From an uncultured Leucobacter sp. (lineage in GTDB: Bacteria > Actinomycetota > Actinomycetes > Actinomycetales > Microbacteriaceae), in assembly GCA_937967375.1 (NCBI GenBank), contig CALCJF010000012.1:1-16492 (forward strand): DNA of 16,492 nucleotides, given 5' to 3'. The notes beneath the pieces are model-generated. The model did no database searches. It saw only the letters and a list, made by a program, of their open reading frames with translations, and had not been told where the DNA came from. Positions within the stretch are counted from its first letter, which is position 1, and every line of letters begins with the position of its first letter. Both the position numbers and the translations under genes were made by a program. Positions 1-6,616 of this stretch are shown piece by piece.

Positions 1-342
1 GACGCAGGCGGCACGCTCGCGTTCGGCACCGACTCGCCCACTTCGCCGTACGCTCCCCTACCGAACATGTTCATCGCGGCGACTCGCCGTTCTGCGCTCG
101 ACCCATCGCTCGACCCGAACGTGCCCGAGTTTGCAATGCCGCTCGAAGACTCGATCGCATACGCGACGCGAGGATCGGCCTGGGCAAGCCGGGCCGAGAA
201 CCTCTACGGCCGCATCGCAGCACCACTCTTCGCCGACTTCGTCGTGCTCGATCGCGATGTGTTCTCGGGAGATCGCGAGAACCTGCTGCGAGCCCAGGTC
301 GTGCGCACGGTGGTTGGCGGTCGCACGGTATTCGAGCGCTAA
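1..342 (+). CDS. Amidohydrolase family protein, C-terminal fragment (5' end off contig)
   Basis: Only the last 113 codons are present, because the frame is open at base 1; the stop is TAA at 340-342. The fragment opens with a GTDSP motif (Asp at residue 11 of the fragment). This matches the late metal-site or catalytic Asp seen near the C-terminus of metal-dependent amidohydrolases, especially the amidohydrolase_3/YtcJ-like type. It is followed by the family's usual ending: an AYATRGSAWAS-like helix, a GRIAAP turn and ADFVVLDRD, then a short strand to the end (VVRTVVGGRTVFER). A substrate cannot be read from this piece. The nearby nucleobase-type permease hints at a cyclic amide or nucleobase-related substrate, which is inference. 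The stop overlaps that of the convergent tetR gene (shared CTAA, 339-342). Confidence 0.82.
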   Translation, partial: DAGGTLAFGTDSPTSPYAPLPNMFIAATRRSALDPSLDPNVPEFAMPLEDSIAYATRGSAWASRAENLYGRIAAPLFADFVVLDRDVFSGDRENLLRAQVVRTVVGGRTVFER

Positions 343-983
343 AGCGATTTCGTTTGGCCTGGGGCAACGGCGTCGAGCGCGCCGGGCTCCAGGCCGAGCG
401 ACCACTCGATTGCGTCGCCGATGAAACGGGTAAACGCAGCCTCATAGAACGGTTCGGGGTTGTTCGCATATGCTCCGAAGCCGTCGTTTGCCATCAGAAT
501 GCGTACGGCTGCTGCCATTGAATCGACAGCTGGAATCTCTCCCAGGCGCACACCCTCGTCGATGAGCTCGATGAGCTGGTCGCGGCCTATCGCCTCCTGC
601 CGCTCAAGCTCAGCCGCGATCAGCGGCCGAAACCTTGCGAGGTGCCGCGCGTTCAGCCACAGGCGCGCAAACTGCAGCGACGTCTCGCTTTGCGCGTTCG
701 CGGCGAGGCGCGCAAGACGCTCAAGCGGGCGCCCGGTCTCGGGAAAATGCTCCTGCCGTTCTTGCTCAAGCACGAGCGCGAGCGCCTCAACCACGAGCCC
801 CTCGACCGCGGGAAAGTAGTGGCTGATCAGCCCGGGACGCACCCCGAGCTTCTCTGCGACTGCGCGCAGCGTGATGCGTTCGAGACTCTCGGCCATCGCA
901 ATCTCAGCAGCGGCAGCGACGATCTCCGCGCGTCGCTGCGTCGGGGGTTTGCGAAGAGCTGCACTGTTCGGCCTTGACACCAT
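339..983 (-). CDS. TetR/AcrR family transcriptional regulator (BetI/RutR-like)
   Basis: The 214-residue product has a TetR-type N-terminal helix-turn-helix at about residues 37-58 (RITLRAVAEKLGVRPGLISHYF); the GLISHYF recognition helix resembles BetI and RutR. The rest is the all-helical ligand and dimer domain, with an LWLNARH stretch also seen in BetI-like proteins. It starts at ATG 981-983. There is no Shine-Dalgarno sequence, but a TAACAT box (991-996, minus strand) ends 7 nt before the ATG, which suggests a leaderless transcript. The stop TAG overlaps the amidohydrolase stop by 4 bp tail to tail. It is divergent from the permease and separated from it by two dyads, so it probably represses itself and the permease. 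The inducer is unknown. Confidence 0.9.
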   Translation of the reverse strand: MVSRPNSAALRKPPTQRRAEIVAAAAEIAMAESLERITLRAVAEKLGVRPGLISHYFPAVEGLVVEALALVLEQERQEHFPETGRPLERLARLAANAQSETSLQFARLWLNARHLARFRPLIAAELERQEAIGRDQLIELIDEGVRLGEIPAVDSMAAAVRILMANDGFGAYANNPEPFYEAAFTRFIGDAIEWSLGLEPGALDAVAPGQTKSL

Positions 984-990
984 GCCCGCA

Positions 991-1041
991 ATGTTATTGG
1001 ATTATGCTTCATAAGCCTATTGGCATGATGACCAATAGCGT
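991..1041. promoter_or_regulatory. Divergent tetR/permease control region with two candidate operators
   Basis: Two perfect inverted repeats lie between the divergent genes. One is TTATG-CTT-CATAA at 1002-1014. The other is CTATTGG (1017-1023) and CCAATAG (1032-1038) around an 8-nt spacer. A further TATTGG is at 995-1000. The first dyad lies just upstream of the likely tetR -10 box (TAACAT, 991-996 on the minus strand). The second ends at a possible permease -10 box (TAGCGT, 1036-1041). No convincing -35 boxes are seen. Position and symmetry fit a TetR-family operator; which dyad is bound is inference. Confidence 0.5.
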
Positions 1042-1089
1042 TCGTTGTCGAAGACGACCTCGAAGAACCACCCGAGAGGACGACCCCTA

Positions 1090-2526
1090 GTGTCCGAACC
1101 CACGCACAAACCTTCCGAGCAGTTCGCAGATACCGCGTCACAGCCCGAGACCCGCGGCATTGAGCTCGTTGCCGAGAGCGAGCGCCACGGCAAAGCGGGG
1201 AGCCTTTTCTCCGTCTGGGCCGCCACGATGGTGAGCGTGCTCAACTTCACCATTGGCGCGTCGTTCACTGTTGTGCTCGGGCTCGAGATCTGGCAGGCGG
1301 TCGCAGTGACCCTCGCAGCGTCTCTGCTCTGGATTTTCCCCGGAATCGTTGCAATCAGCGGACCGGCCGCTGGCACCTCGGGATCGGTGATCCAGCGAGC
1401 CATTTACGGCTTCCGCGGCAATAAGATCGTGATCGCCTTCTATGGCTGGTTCATCTCGGGCGTCTTTCTCGCGCTGAACTGGGTCGCCTCGTCATTCATG
1501 GGCGCCGAGATGTTCTCGAGCGCGGGCTGGGGCGAGAAGACCGTCTGGTTGATCATCGTGACGGTTGTTGTCTCGGTGATCACCGTTCTCGTCGCGGTAT
1601 ACGGGCACGCACTCATTCTGAAGGCCTATGCTGCCCTCACCGCGGTGTTGTTCGTCATCTTCCTTGTCGTAACGGGGTTCATTCTCCCCTCGGTTGACTG
1701 GAACTTCACACAGCCCGAACCCCTTGAAGGGCCAGCCCTCTGGAGCAGCCTGACGATCGCATTCGCGATCCTCGCTTCAAGCCCGCTCTCGTTCTCGAAC
1801 AGCGCCGACATGGCACGCTACCTGCCTCGCGATACCAAGCCATCGCGCATCATCTGGGCAACCGCACTCGGCGGAGCACTGCCATTCGTGGTCTTCTCGA
1901 TCGTCGGCGCACTGCTCGGCAGCGTCGTCTCGGCAGACGCACTCGAGTTCGGCATCGAATACGCGCTGCTCGACATGCTGCCGATGTGGCTCGGCCCGAT
2001 CTTCGTGCTCGGCGTGATCGTCAACACCGTCGCACTCAACGGCATGACCACCTACACCGCGAGCATGGCGTTCCAGTCGATCGGCGTTCCGATTCGCCGC
2101 ATTCCGTCGGCGATCCTCATTGGTGTTCTCGGCACGGCGTTTACGCTCTACCTCGTCATGTCGACGAGCCTCATCGATGCCATCAACCTGATGCTGCAGT
2201 TCTTGCTCATCATCTCGGCGCCAACCATGGCGGTGTACGTGGCAGATATCGTGCTGCGTCGCAACCGCTACGACGGGGACGATCTCTTCGACGAGCGACC
2301 GGGCGCAAAGTTCTGGTACCAGGGCGGCTTTAGCCCCGCCGGCCTGAGCGCCGTGGTCATCGGCGCGATCGCGACCGCACTGTTCCTCTCAACCGATATC
2401 TGGACCGGCCCCCTGGCTGTGGCGACGGGTTACCTCGATCTCTCCGTGCCGGTTGGCATGCTCGTTTCGATTCTCGCCTACTGGGCTTTCGCAGGCCGCA
2501 CAGTGAAAGCGCAGATCGCAGAATAA
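1090..2526 (+). CDS. NCS1-family purine/cytosine-type permease
   Basis: The 478-residue hydrophobic protein has about 12 predicted membrane helices. After a 20-30 residue polar N-terminus it carries GIELVAESERHGKAGSLFS, the entry motif of bacterial and fungal FCY2/CodB-like NCS1 permeases, which import cytosine, purines, allantoin or hydantoins with H+ or Na+. The length is normal for the family. I chose GTG at 1090 because AGAGGA lies at 1075-1080 with a 9-nt spacer. An in-frame TTG at 1045 would add 15 polar residues, has no ribosome site and lies almost inside the promoter. It is divergent from tetR and near an amidohydrolase, so a regulated uptake and hydrolysis cassette is likely. The substrate is not decidable from sequence alone. 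Confidence 0.88.
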   Translation: MSEPTHKPSEQFADTASQPETRGIELVAESERHGKAGSLFSVWAATMVSVLNFTIGASFTVVLGLEIWQAVAVTLAASLLWIFPGIVAISGPAAGTSGSVIQRAIYGFRGNKIVIAFYGWFISGVFLALNWVASSFMGAEMFSSAGWGEKTVWLIIVTVVVSVITVLVAVYGHALILKAYAALTAVLFVIFLVVTGFILPSVDWNFTQPEPLEGPALWSSLTIAFAILASSPLSFSNSADMARYLPRDTKPSRIIWATALGGALPFVVFSIVGALLGSVVSADALEFGIEYALLDMLPMWLGPIFVLGVIVNTVALNGMTTYTASMAFQSIGVPIRRIPSAILIGVLGTAFTLYLVMSTSLIDAINLMLQFLLIISAPTMAVYVADIVLRRNRYDGDDLFDERPGAKFWYQGGFSPAGLSAVVIGAIATALFLSTDIWTGPLAVATGYLDLSVPVGMLVSILAYWAFAGRTVKAQIAE

Positions 2527-2540
2527 CTCAGGTGCGCTGG

Positions 2541-2574
2541 GGTGGGCTCGCCGATTTCGGCGGGCCCACCTTTC
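2541..2574 (+). terminator. Intrinsic terminator after the permease
   Basis: A 14-bp stem (2541-2554 with 2557-2570) has one G-T wobble and a 2-nt loop, followed by TTTC. It lies 15 nt after the permease stop. The outer arm is GGTGGGC paired with GCCCACC. Confidence 0.8.
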
Positions 2575-2581
2575 GTGTGCA

Positions 2582-2617
2582 TGGCGCCGCAAGCCAGAGC
2601 ATCTTGGCGCCGCAAGC
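2582..2617. repeat. Pair of 13-bp direct repeats
   Basis: TGGCGCCGCAAGC occurs at 2582-2594 and again at 2605-2617, in the gap between two terminator hairpins. No function can be assigned. Confidence 0.6.
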
Positions 2618-2619
2618 AC

Positions 2620-2656
2620 AAAGGGATCCCCCGGCCGTTCGGCGAGGGATCCCTTT
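2620..2656 (-). terminator. Intrinsic terminator of rplY
   Basis: Perfect 11-bp arms AAAGGGATCCC (2620-2630) and GGGATCCCTTT (2646-2656) enclose a 15-nt loop that itself forms a GCCG/CGGC mini-stem. It lies 26 nt downstream of the rplY stop. The three A's on one side and three T's on the other make it usable in either direction. Confidence 0.75.
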
Positions 2657-2682
2657 CGAGTGTGCGTAACGAGCGCGCGAGA

Positions 2683-3261
2683 TTACTCGGCAGCCTCTTC
2701 TGCAGCCTCGTCATCCTTCGAACCGCGAGGTGCAACAACGTGCACGACGAGCTGGTCTGCGGCGTCGAGCAGGGTCTCGTCGCTTGCGAGCTTGATGTCG
2801 CCAGCGAGCACGCGCGCGCCAGCCTCGAAGCCCTCAATGCTGACCTCAACGTGCTCGGGAATGTTGGTCGCGGGAACGCTCAGACGAAGAGTGTTGAGCT
2901 CCTGGAGTGCGTTGGTGCCCGAGAACGGCTCGCCCACGATCACGACCGGAACCTCGACCTCGACGGTCTCGCCCTTCTTCACGATGAGCAGGTCGACGTG
3001 CTCGATGGCCTGCAGCAGCGGGTTCTTCTGCACGTCCTTGACGAGCACGAGCTGCTTCTTGCCTGCGATGTCGAGCTCGATGAGCGCGTTTGCGTGACGC
3101 ACGATCAGGGTCAGCGGGTGGGTCTCTACCGAGAGGTGCACGGGGTCAGTGCCGTGGCCGTACACGACGACAGGGGTCTGGCCTGCGGCACGCAGCTTGC
3201 GGGCAACACCCTTGCCGAAGGTCTCGCGTGCGGTTGCGACGAGCTTCGCGGTCTCGCTCAT
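2683..3261 (-). CDS. rplY: 50S ribosomal protein L25 / general stress protein Ctc
   Basis: This 192-residue protein is the long (Ctc/TL5) form of L25, which binds 5S rRNA in the large subunit. The N-terminal L25 domain covers about residues 1-95 (ARETFGKGVARKLRAAGQTPVVVYG, then an HPLTLIV strand and KDVQKNPLLQAIEHVDL). A beta-rich C-terminal domain runs from about 100 to 180 (VVIVGEPFSGTNALQELNTL). The acidic tail ends EEAAEEAAE. The start is ATG 3259-3261 with an excellent AAGGAGA site 6 nt upstream. In many actinobacteria rplY follows prs directly and precedes pth. Here an ABC-F gene on the other strand separates it from prs, and no pth follows. Its 5' leader can fold in two alternative ways. 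Confidence 0.96.
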   Translation of the reverse strand: MSETAKLVATARETFGKGVARKLRAAGQTPVVVYGHGTDPVHLSVETHPLTLIVRHANALIELDIAGKKQLVLVKDVQKNPLLQAIEHVDLLIVKKGETVEVEVPVVIVGEPFSGTNALQELNTLRLSVPATNIPEHVEVSIEGFEAGARVLAGDIKLASDETLLDAADQLVVHVVAPRGSKDDEAAEEAAE

Positions 3262-3354
3262 AGTTGTCTCCTTAGCGGGCTTGCGCCCAAACGGGGCGGC
3301 TCGGGCCGCCTGTCTGATGTGTCTCGCCGAATGGCGCGTCAGAAGGGCCCGCTA
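3262..3354 (-). promoter_or_regulatory. Structured 5' leader of rplY, possible autoregulatory RNA
   Basis: Read on the minus strand, TAGCGGGC (3354-3347) can pair over 8 bp with GCCCGCTA (3280-3273), closing a loop that contains a GGCGGC/GCCGCC stem (3295-3310). The distal arm abuts the AAGGAG ribosome site. The same GCCC bases (3280-3277) can instead pair with GGGC at 3288-3285 to form a small hairpin with a GCAA (GNRA) tetraloop. The two folds are mutually exclusive, as in a translation-controlling leader. Further upstream, TAAACT at 3429-3424 is a possible -10 box, implying a leader of about 150 nt. Control by L25 itself is inference. Confidence 0.4.
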
Positions 3355-3462
3355 GAGGCTCCACCGCGTCGATCACGGGCGCGCGTTGTGCACACGCAGC
3401 CCCTCGCCGAAGTACAGCTCACAAGTTTAGCGCATTTTGCCGGCTCCCGCGCGCAGCGGAAC

Positions 3463-3531
3463 TTGCGCGAACGCGAGATTGCTGTACGCTCTTCGGTGTG
3501 GAGAAGTAACGCGACACCCGTTCTGCGCTGA
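3463..3531 (+). promoter_or_regulatory. Promoter and possible leaderless 11-codon leader ORF upstream of the ABC-F gene
   Basis: TTGCGC (3463-3468) and TACGCT (3485-3490) are spaced 16 nt apart and look like a sigma-70 type promoter. Five nt after TACGCT a GTG (3496) opens a short frame, MWRSNATPVLR, ending in TGA at 3529-3531. The expected transcription start falls on or next to this GTG, as in leaderless actinobacterial mRNAs. About 108 nt then separate it from the ABC-F start. A GCGC/GCGC stem straddles the leader stop. Short leader ORFs upstream of resistance ABC-F genes are a known attenuation layout. That this one works so is inference, and no clear terminator/antiterminator pair was found in 3532-3639. 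Confidence 0.35.
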
Positions 3532-3639
3532 GGCGCCGGTATTCGCGATCCCACTTTCGCTGCAGTTCAACTCGCACCGATTCGTGAGCGCCCGGCACAT
3601 GCCCGTTGCGGAGCATCGTTCCGTCTCGAAAGGCACCTC

Positions 3640-5409
3640 TTGCCGAATCACCTCACTTCACCTACCCTCGCCTCAGCCCGTCGCGCAGCCGTCGCCGACA
3701 CCGGCGTCACGACGCGCACTCACCTTTCGGTCGACGGGCTCTCGGTTTCGTACCCGGATCGCCGCGTGCTCACCGACCTGTCGTTCTCGGCGCGCACGGG
3801 GGATCGCCTTGGCTTGATCGGCGAGAACGGCACGGGCAAGTCAACCCTGCTCAGGGTGCTCGCCGGCGAGCAGGCACCCGACGAGGGCACGGTACTGCTG
3901 CCCGGCTCGGCCGCTCTGCTCGCGCAAGAACTCCCCTATCCAGACGACACGCCCATCTCCCGTGTGCTCGATGACGCCCAGCACGATGCCGTTGAGACGC
4001 TCGAACGGCTTGAAACGCTCGGCGCCGCCCTTGGCGAGCGCCCCGACGACTTCACGATTGCCGAGGCCTACGCCGAGGCGCTCGAAGTCGCTGAGCAAAC
4101 AGGCGCCTGGAATGCCGAAGCCGCGCGGGGCGAGACCATGAATGGCCTCGGCCTCGGCGGCATCGCCGAAACTCGGCCTATCGCCGAGCTCTCGGGCGGG
4201 CAGCGGCTGCGCCTCTCGCTCGCCGCGATCCTGCTGCGCGCCCCGCACCTGCTGCTGCTCGATGAGCCCTCGAATCATCTTGATGACGTGTCGGCAGCGT
4301 ACCTCGATCGAGTCTTGAGCGAGTGGCCCGGCATCGTGATCTTCGCGAGCCATGACCGCACGCTGCTCGATGCCGTCGCGACGAAGATTCTCGACCTCGA
4401 CGCGCTGCCTGTCGCGGCGAACGAGCTCGCAGAAGACGTTGGCGAAGACCCGGGGTCTGGCATGGGCGTGCGGCTCTGGGGCGTCGGCTATTCCGCCGCA
4501 CGCGCTGAGCGAGCCGAAGAGATGCGACGCTGGCGCGCACGCTTCATTGCCGAAAGCGAGCAGCACGCCGCGCTCGAGCATGAAATCGAGGTGGGCTCGC
4601 GCGAGGTCAATCGCAAGCACGAGTCGAAGTCCGAGGCAAAGATCACCCGCAAGTTCTATGCCGATAAAGATGCACGCGTCACGGCCAGACGCGCACGCAA
4701 CGCGAGGGTACGCCTGGACACGCTCGACAGGGAGCGAGTGCGCCGCCCGCCAGAGCCGCTGCGTTTCAGGGGCTTCGAGAGTCCGCCGACACCGCCGATG
4801 CACGTTGCAGTGCCAAACGTCGCAGAAGAAGGCCAAGAGTCGGAGGCGACTCCCCTGCTGCTCGCCGCACACTCGGTCGCGGTCGACGGCCGCCTCGAGC
4901 AGACCTCGCTCGAGCTGTGCGAGGGCGAGAAGGTGCTGCTCACCGGCCCGAACGGGGCCGGCAAGTCGACGCTCCTGGCGATCCTCGCAAATAGTTTGCA
5001 GCCGCAGCACGGCACCGTCGAACGCCACGCCAGTATCGGATACTTGCCGCAGGAGGTCTCGTTCGCGCGCGGCGAGCGATCCTCTGCCGAGACCTATCGA
5101 AGCGCGGTTGGCGCGACGATCGCCAATGAGGTTCCGCTCGAATCGATCGGGCTTCTCGCGCCGCGCGACCTGCACCGACCCGTGTCAGAACTCAGCGTCG
5201 GGCAGCGGCGACGTCTCGCGCTCGCCACGCTCGTGGCAGACGCGCCGCAGGTGCTGTTGCTCGACGAGCCGACGAACCATCTCTCGCTCACCCTGGTCGA
5301 AGAGCTCGAGGAGGCGCTGCAGCGCCACCCAGGCGCGCTCGCGATCGCAAGCCACGACCGATGGTTGCGGGCTCGATGGCGCGGCAGGGAGATGCGGCTC
5401 GGCGCGTAG
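3640..5409 (+). CDS. ABC-F family ATP-binding protein (ribosome-associated)
   Basis: The 589-residue protein has two ATPase domains and no membrane helices, the ABC-F layout. ABC-F proteins bind the ribosomal E site and act in translation or antibiotic protection. Domain 1 has Walker A GENGTGKST (61-69), signature LSGGQ (184-188) and Walker B LLLLDEPSNHLDD (D208-E209). Domain 2 has GPNGAGKST (436-444), signature LSVGQ (518-522) and LLLDEPTNHLS (D542-E543). Between them lies a charged, helical linker (about 285-370) rich in Arg and Lys, where the tRNA-contacting segment sits in this family. The start is TTG 3640, with AAAGG at 3629-3633. It lies on the opposite strand, inside the normally contiguous prs-rplY block. 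It could be a resistance factor or a housekeeping translation factor; the linker alone does not decide. Confidence 0.93.
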   Translation: MPNHLTSPTLASARRAAVADTGVTTRTHLSVDGLSVSYPDRRVLTDLSFSARTGDRLGLIGENGTGKSTLLRVLAGEQAPDEGTVLLPGSAALLAQELPYPDDTPISRVLDDAQHDAVETLERLETLGAALGERPDDFTIAEAYAEALEVAEQTGAWNAEAARGETMNGLGLGGIAETRPIAELSGGQRLRLSLAAILLRAPHLLLLDEPSNHLDDVSAAYLDRVLSEWPGIVIFASHDRTLLDAVATKILDLDALPVAANELAEDVGEDPGSGMGVRLWGVGYSAARAERAEEMRRWRARFIAESEQHAALEHEIEVGSREVNRKHESKSEAKITRKFYADKDARVTARRARNARVRLDTLDRERVRRPPEPLRFRGFESPPTPPMHVAVPNVAEEGQESEATPLLLAAHSVAVDGRLEQTSLELCEGEKVLLTGPNGAGKSTLLAILANSLQPQHGTVERHASIGYLPQEVSFARGERSSAETYRSAVGATIANEVPLESIGLLAPRDLHRPVSELSVGQRRRLALATLVADAPQVLLLDEPTNHLSLTLVEELEEALQRHPGALAIASHDRWLRARWRGREMRLGA

Positions 5410-5430
5410 CTGTCGATGGTCGCGGTACGC

Positions 5431-5472
5431 AAAAGCCCCGGCTCCTCACGAACGGAGAGAGCCGGGGCTTTC
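5431..5472 (+). terminator. Intrinsic terminator after the ABC-F gene (bidirectional)
   Basis: Perfect 13-bp arms AAAGCCCCGGCTC (5432-5444) and GAGCCGGGGCTTT (5459-5471) enclose a 14-nt loop. It begins 22 nt after the ABC-F stop. A/T ends on both sides make it usable from the prs side too. Confidence 0.85.
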
Positions 5473-5512
5473 GCTCAAATTATTTCAGTCGGCGTCACTG
5501 TGGCGACGGATC

Positions 5513-5588
5513 CGCAAGCAGAATGCGATGCGTTCTGCTTGCGCCGCCACCCCGCACTACGTTCCGTAGGCTGGCGCCGACGGCGCCA
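5513..5588. repeat. Two intergenic palindromes between ABC-F and prs
   Basis: A perfect 11-bp stem CGCAAGCAGAA (5513-5523) / TTCTGCTTGCG (5533-5543) has a 9-nt loop. A 7-bp stem TGGCGCC (5572-5578) / GGCGCCA (5582-5588) has a GAC loop. Neither has a T-run. Together with the stem at 5598-5620 they form a row of hairpins downstream of prs, possibly RNA 3'-end stabilisers or REP-like elements. Confidence 0.5.
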
Positions 5589-5597
5589 CCGCGGCTT

Positions 5598-5620
5598 GCA
5601 GAAAAGCTACGCTTTTCTGC
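5598..5620 (-). terminator. Hairpin abutting the prs stop codon
   Basis: Perfect 10-bp arms GCAGAAAAGC (5598-5607) and GCTTTTCTGC (5611-5620) close a 3-nt loop immediately after the prs TAA. There is no U-tract after it on the minus strand, so it may be a 3'-end stabiliser rather than a true intrinsic terminator. Confidence 0.45.
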
Positions 5621-6598
5621 TTAGGCCGCGCCCTCAAACATGCTCGTCACCGAGCCGTCTTCGAAGACCTCATGGATCGCCTGCGCGAGCAGCGGGGCGA
5701 TCGAGAGCACGGTCAGCTTCTCGAACTGCTTCTCGGGCGGAATCGGCAGCGTGTCGGTCACGACGACCTGGTCGATGAAGTCCTGCGAGAGGTACTCGGT
5801 AGCCTTGCCCGAGAAGATCGCGTGGGTACACGCGATGGTGACGCCGCGCGCGCCGTTGTTCTTCAGCGCCTCGGCTGCCTTCGCGATCGTGCCGCCGGTG
5901 TCGATCATGTCGTCGACGACCACGCACCACTTGTCCTTCACGTCACCCACGATGTCGTGCACGGTGACCTGGTTCGGCACGAGGGGATCGCGGCGCTTGT
6001 GAATGATCGCAAGCGGTGCACCGAGCTTGTCGCTCCACACATCCGCCACGCGCACGCGGCCCATATCGGGCGAAACAACGCAGAGGTCGTCGCGATCGAT
6101 GGTCTTCTTGAAGTGATCGAGCAGCACCGGCATCGCGAAGAGGTGGTCAACTGGGCCGTCGAAGAAGCCCTGAATCTGCGACGCGTGCAGGTCGACCGAC
6201 ATGATGCGGTCGGCGCCGGCGGCCTTGAACAGGTCGGCGACGAGGCGTGCCGAGATGGGTTCGCGGCCGCGACCCTTCTTGTCCTGACGCGAGTAGGGAT
6301 AGAACGGAGCCACCACGGTGATGCGCTTAGCCGATGCGCGCTTCAGCGCGTCAACCATGATGAGCTGCTCCATGAGCCACTCGTTGATGGGGTGGGTGTG
6401 GCTCTGAATCACGAACGCGTCGCAACCGCGAACGCTTTCGTCGAACCTGGCGTAGAGCTCGCCGTTGGCGAAGGTGCGCGCATCGGTGGGCACGAGTTCG
6501 GCGCCCAGCTCTTCGGCTACCCGCTCGGCAAGCGCCGGGTACGCCCGGCCCGTGATCAAGACCAGCTTCTTCTGGCCTGCCATTTCGATCGCGCTCAT
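5621..6598 (-). CDS. prs: Ribose-phosphate pyrophosphokinase (PRPP synthase)
   Basis: This enzyme makes PRPP from ribose 5-phosphate and ATP for nucleotide, His and Trp synthesis. The 325-residue length is normal. Visible motifs are the N-terminal FANGE segment of the ATP/flexible region, RQDKKGRGREPISA, the catalytic HKRRDP stretch, and the PRPP-binding loop VVVDDMIDTGGTI (Asp-Asp at 229-230, TGG at 234-236). The start is ATG 6596-6598, 18 nt after the glmU stop. There is no strong ribosome site, only purine-rich AGAGAG, so translational coupling with glmU is likely. It is the second gene of the glmU-prs unit and is followed by several hairpins. The usual next core gene, rplY, comes only after the opposite-strand ABC-F gene. 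Confidence 0.97.
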   Translation of the reverse strand: MSAIEMAGQKKLVLITGRAYPALAERVAEELGAELVPTDARTFANGELYARFDESVRGCDAFVIQSHTHPINEWLMEQLIMVDALKRASAKRITVVAPFYPYSRQDKKGRGREPISARLVADLFKAAGADRIMSVDLHASQIQGFFDGPVDHLFAMPVLLDHFKKTIDRDDLCVVSPDMGRVRVADVWSDKLGAPLAIIHKRRDPLVPNQVTVHDIVGDVKDKWCVVVDDMIDTGGTIAKAAEALKNNGARGVTIACTHAIFSGKATEYLSQDFIDQVVVTDTLPIPPEKQFEKLTVLSIAPLLAQAIHEVFEDGSVTSMFEGAA

Positions 6599-6616
6599 GT
6601 CGCTATTCTCTCTGCC

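Noticed and set aside
1045..1089. Upstream TTG start for the permease
   Set aside because: It has no ribosome site and lies at the promoter; GTG 1090 has AGAGGA at good spacing.
3841..5175. A 444-codon open frame on the minus strand
   Set aside because: It lies opposite the ABC-F gene, whose Walker and signature motifs are unmistakable.
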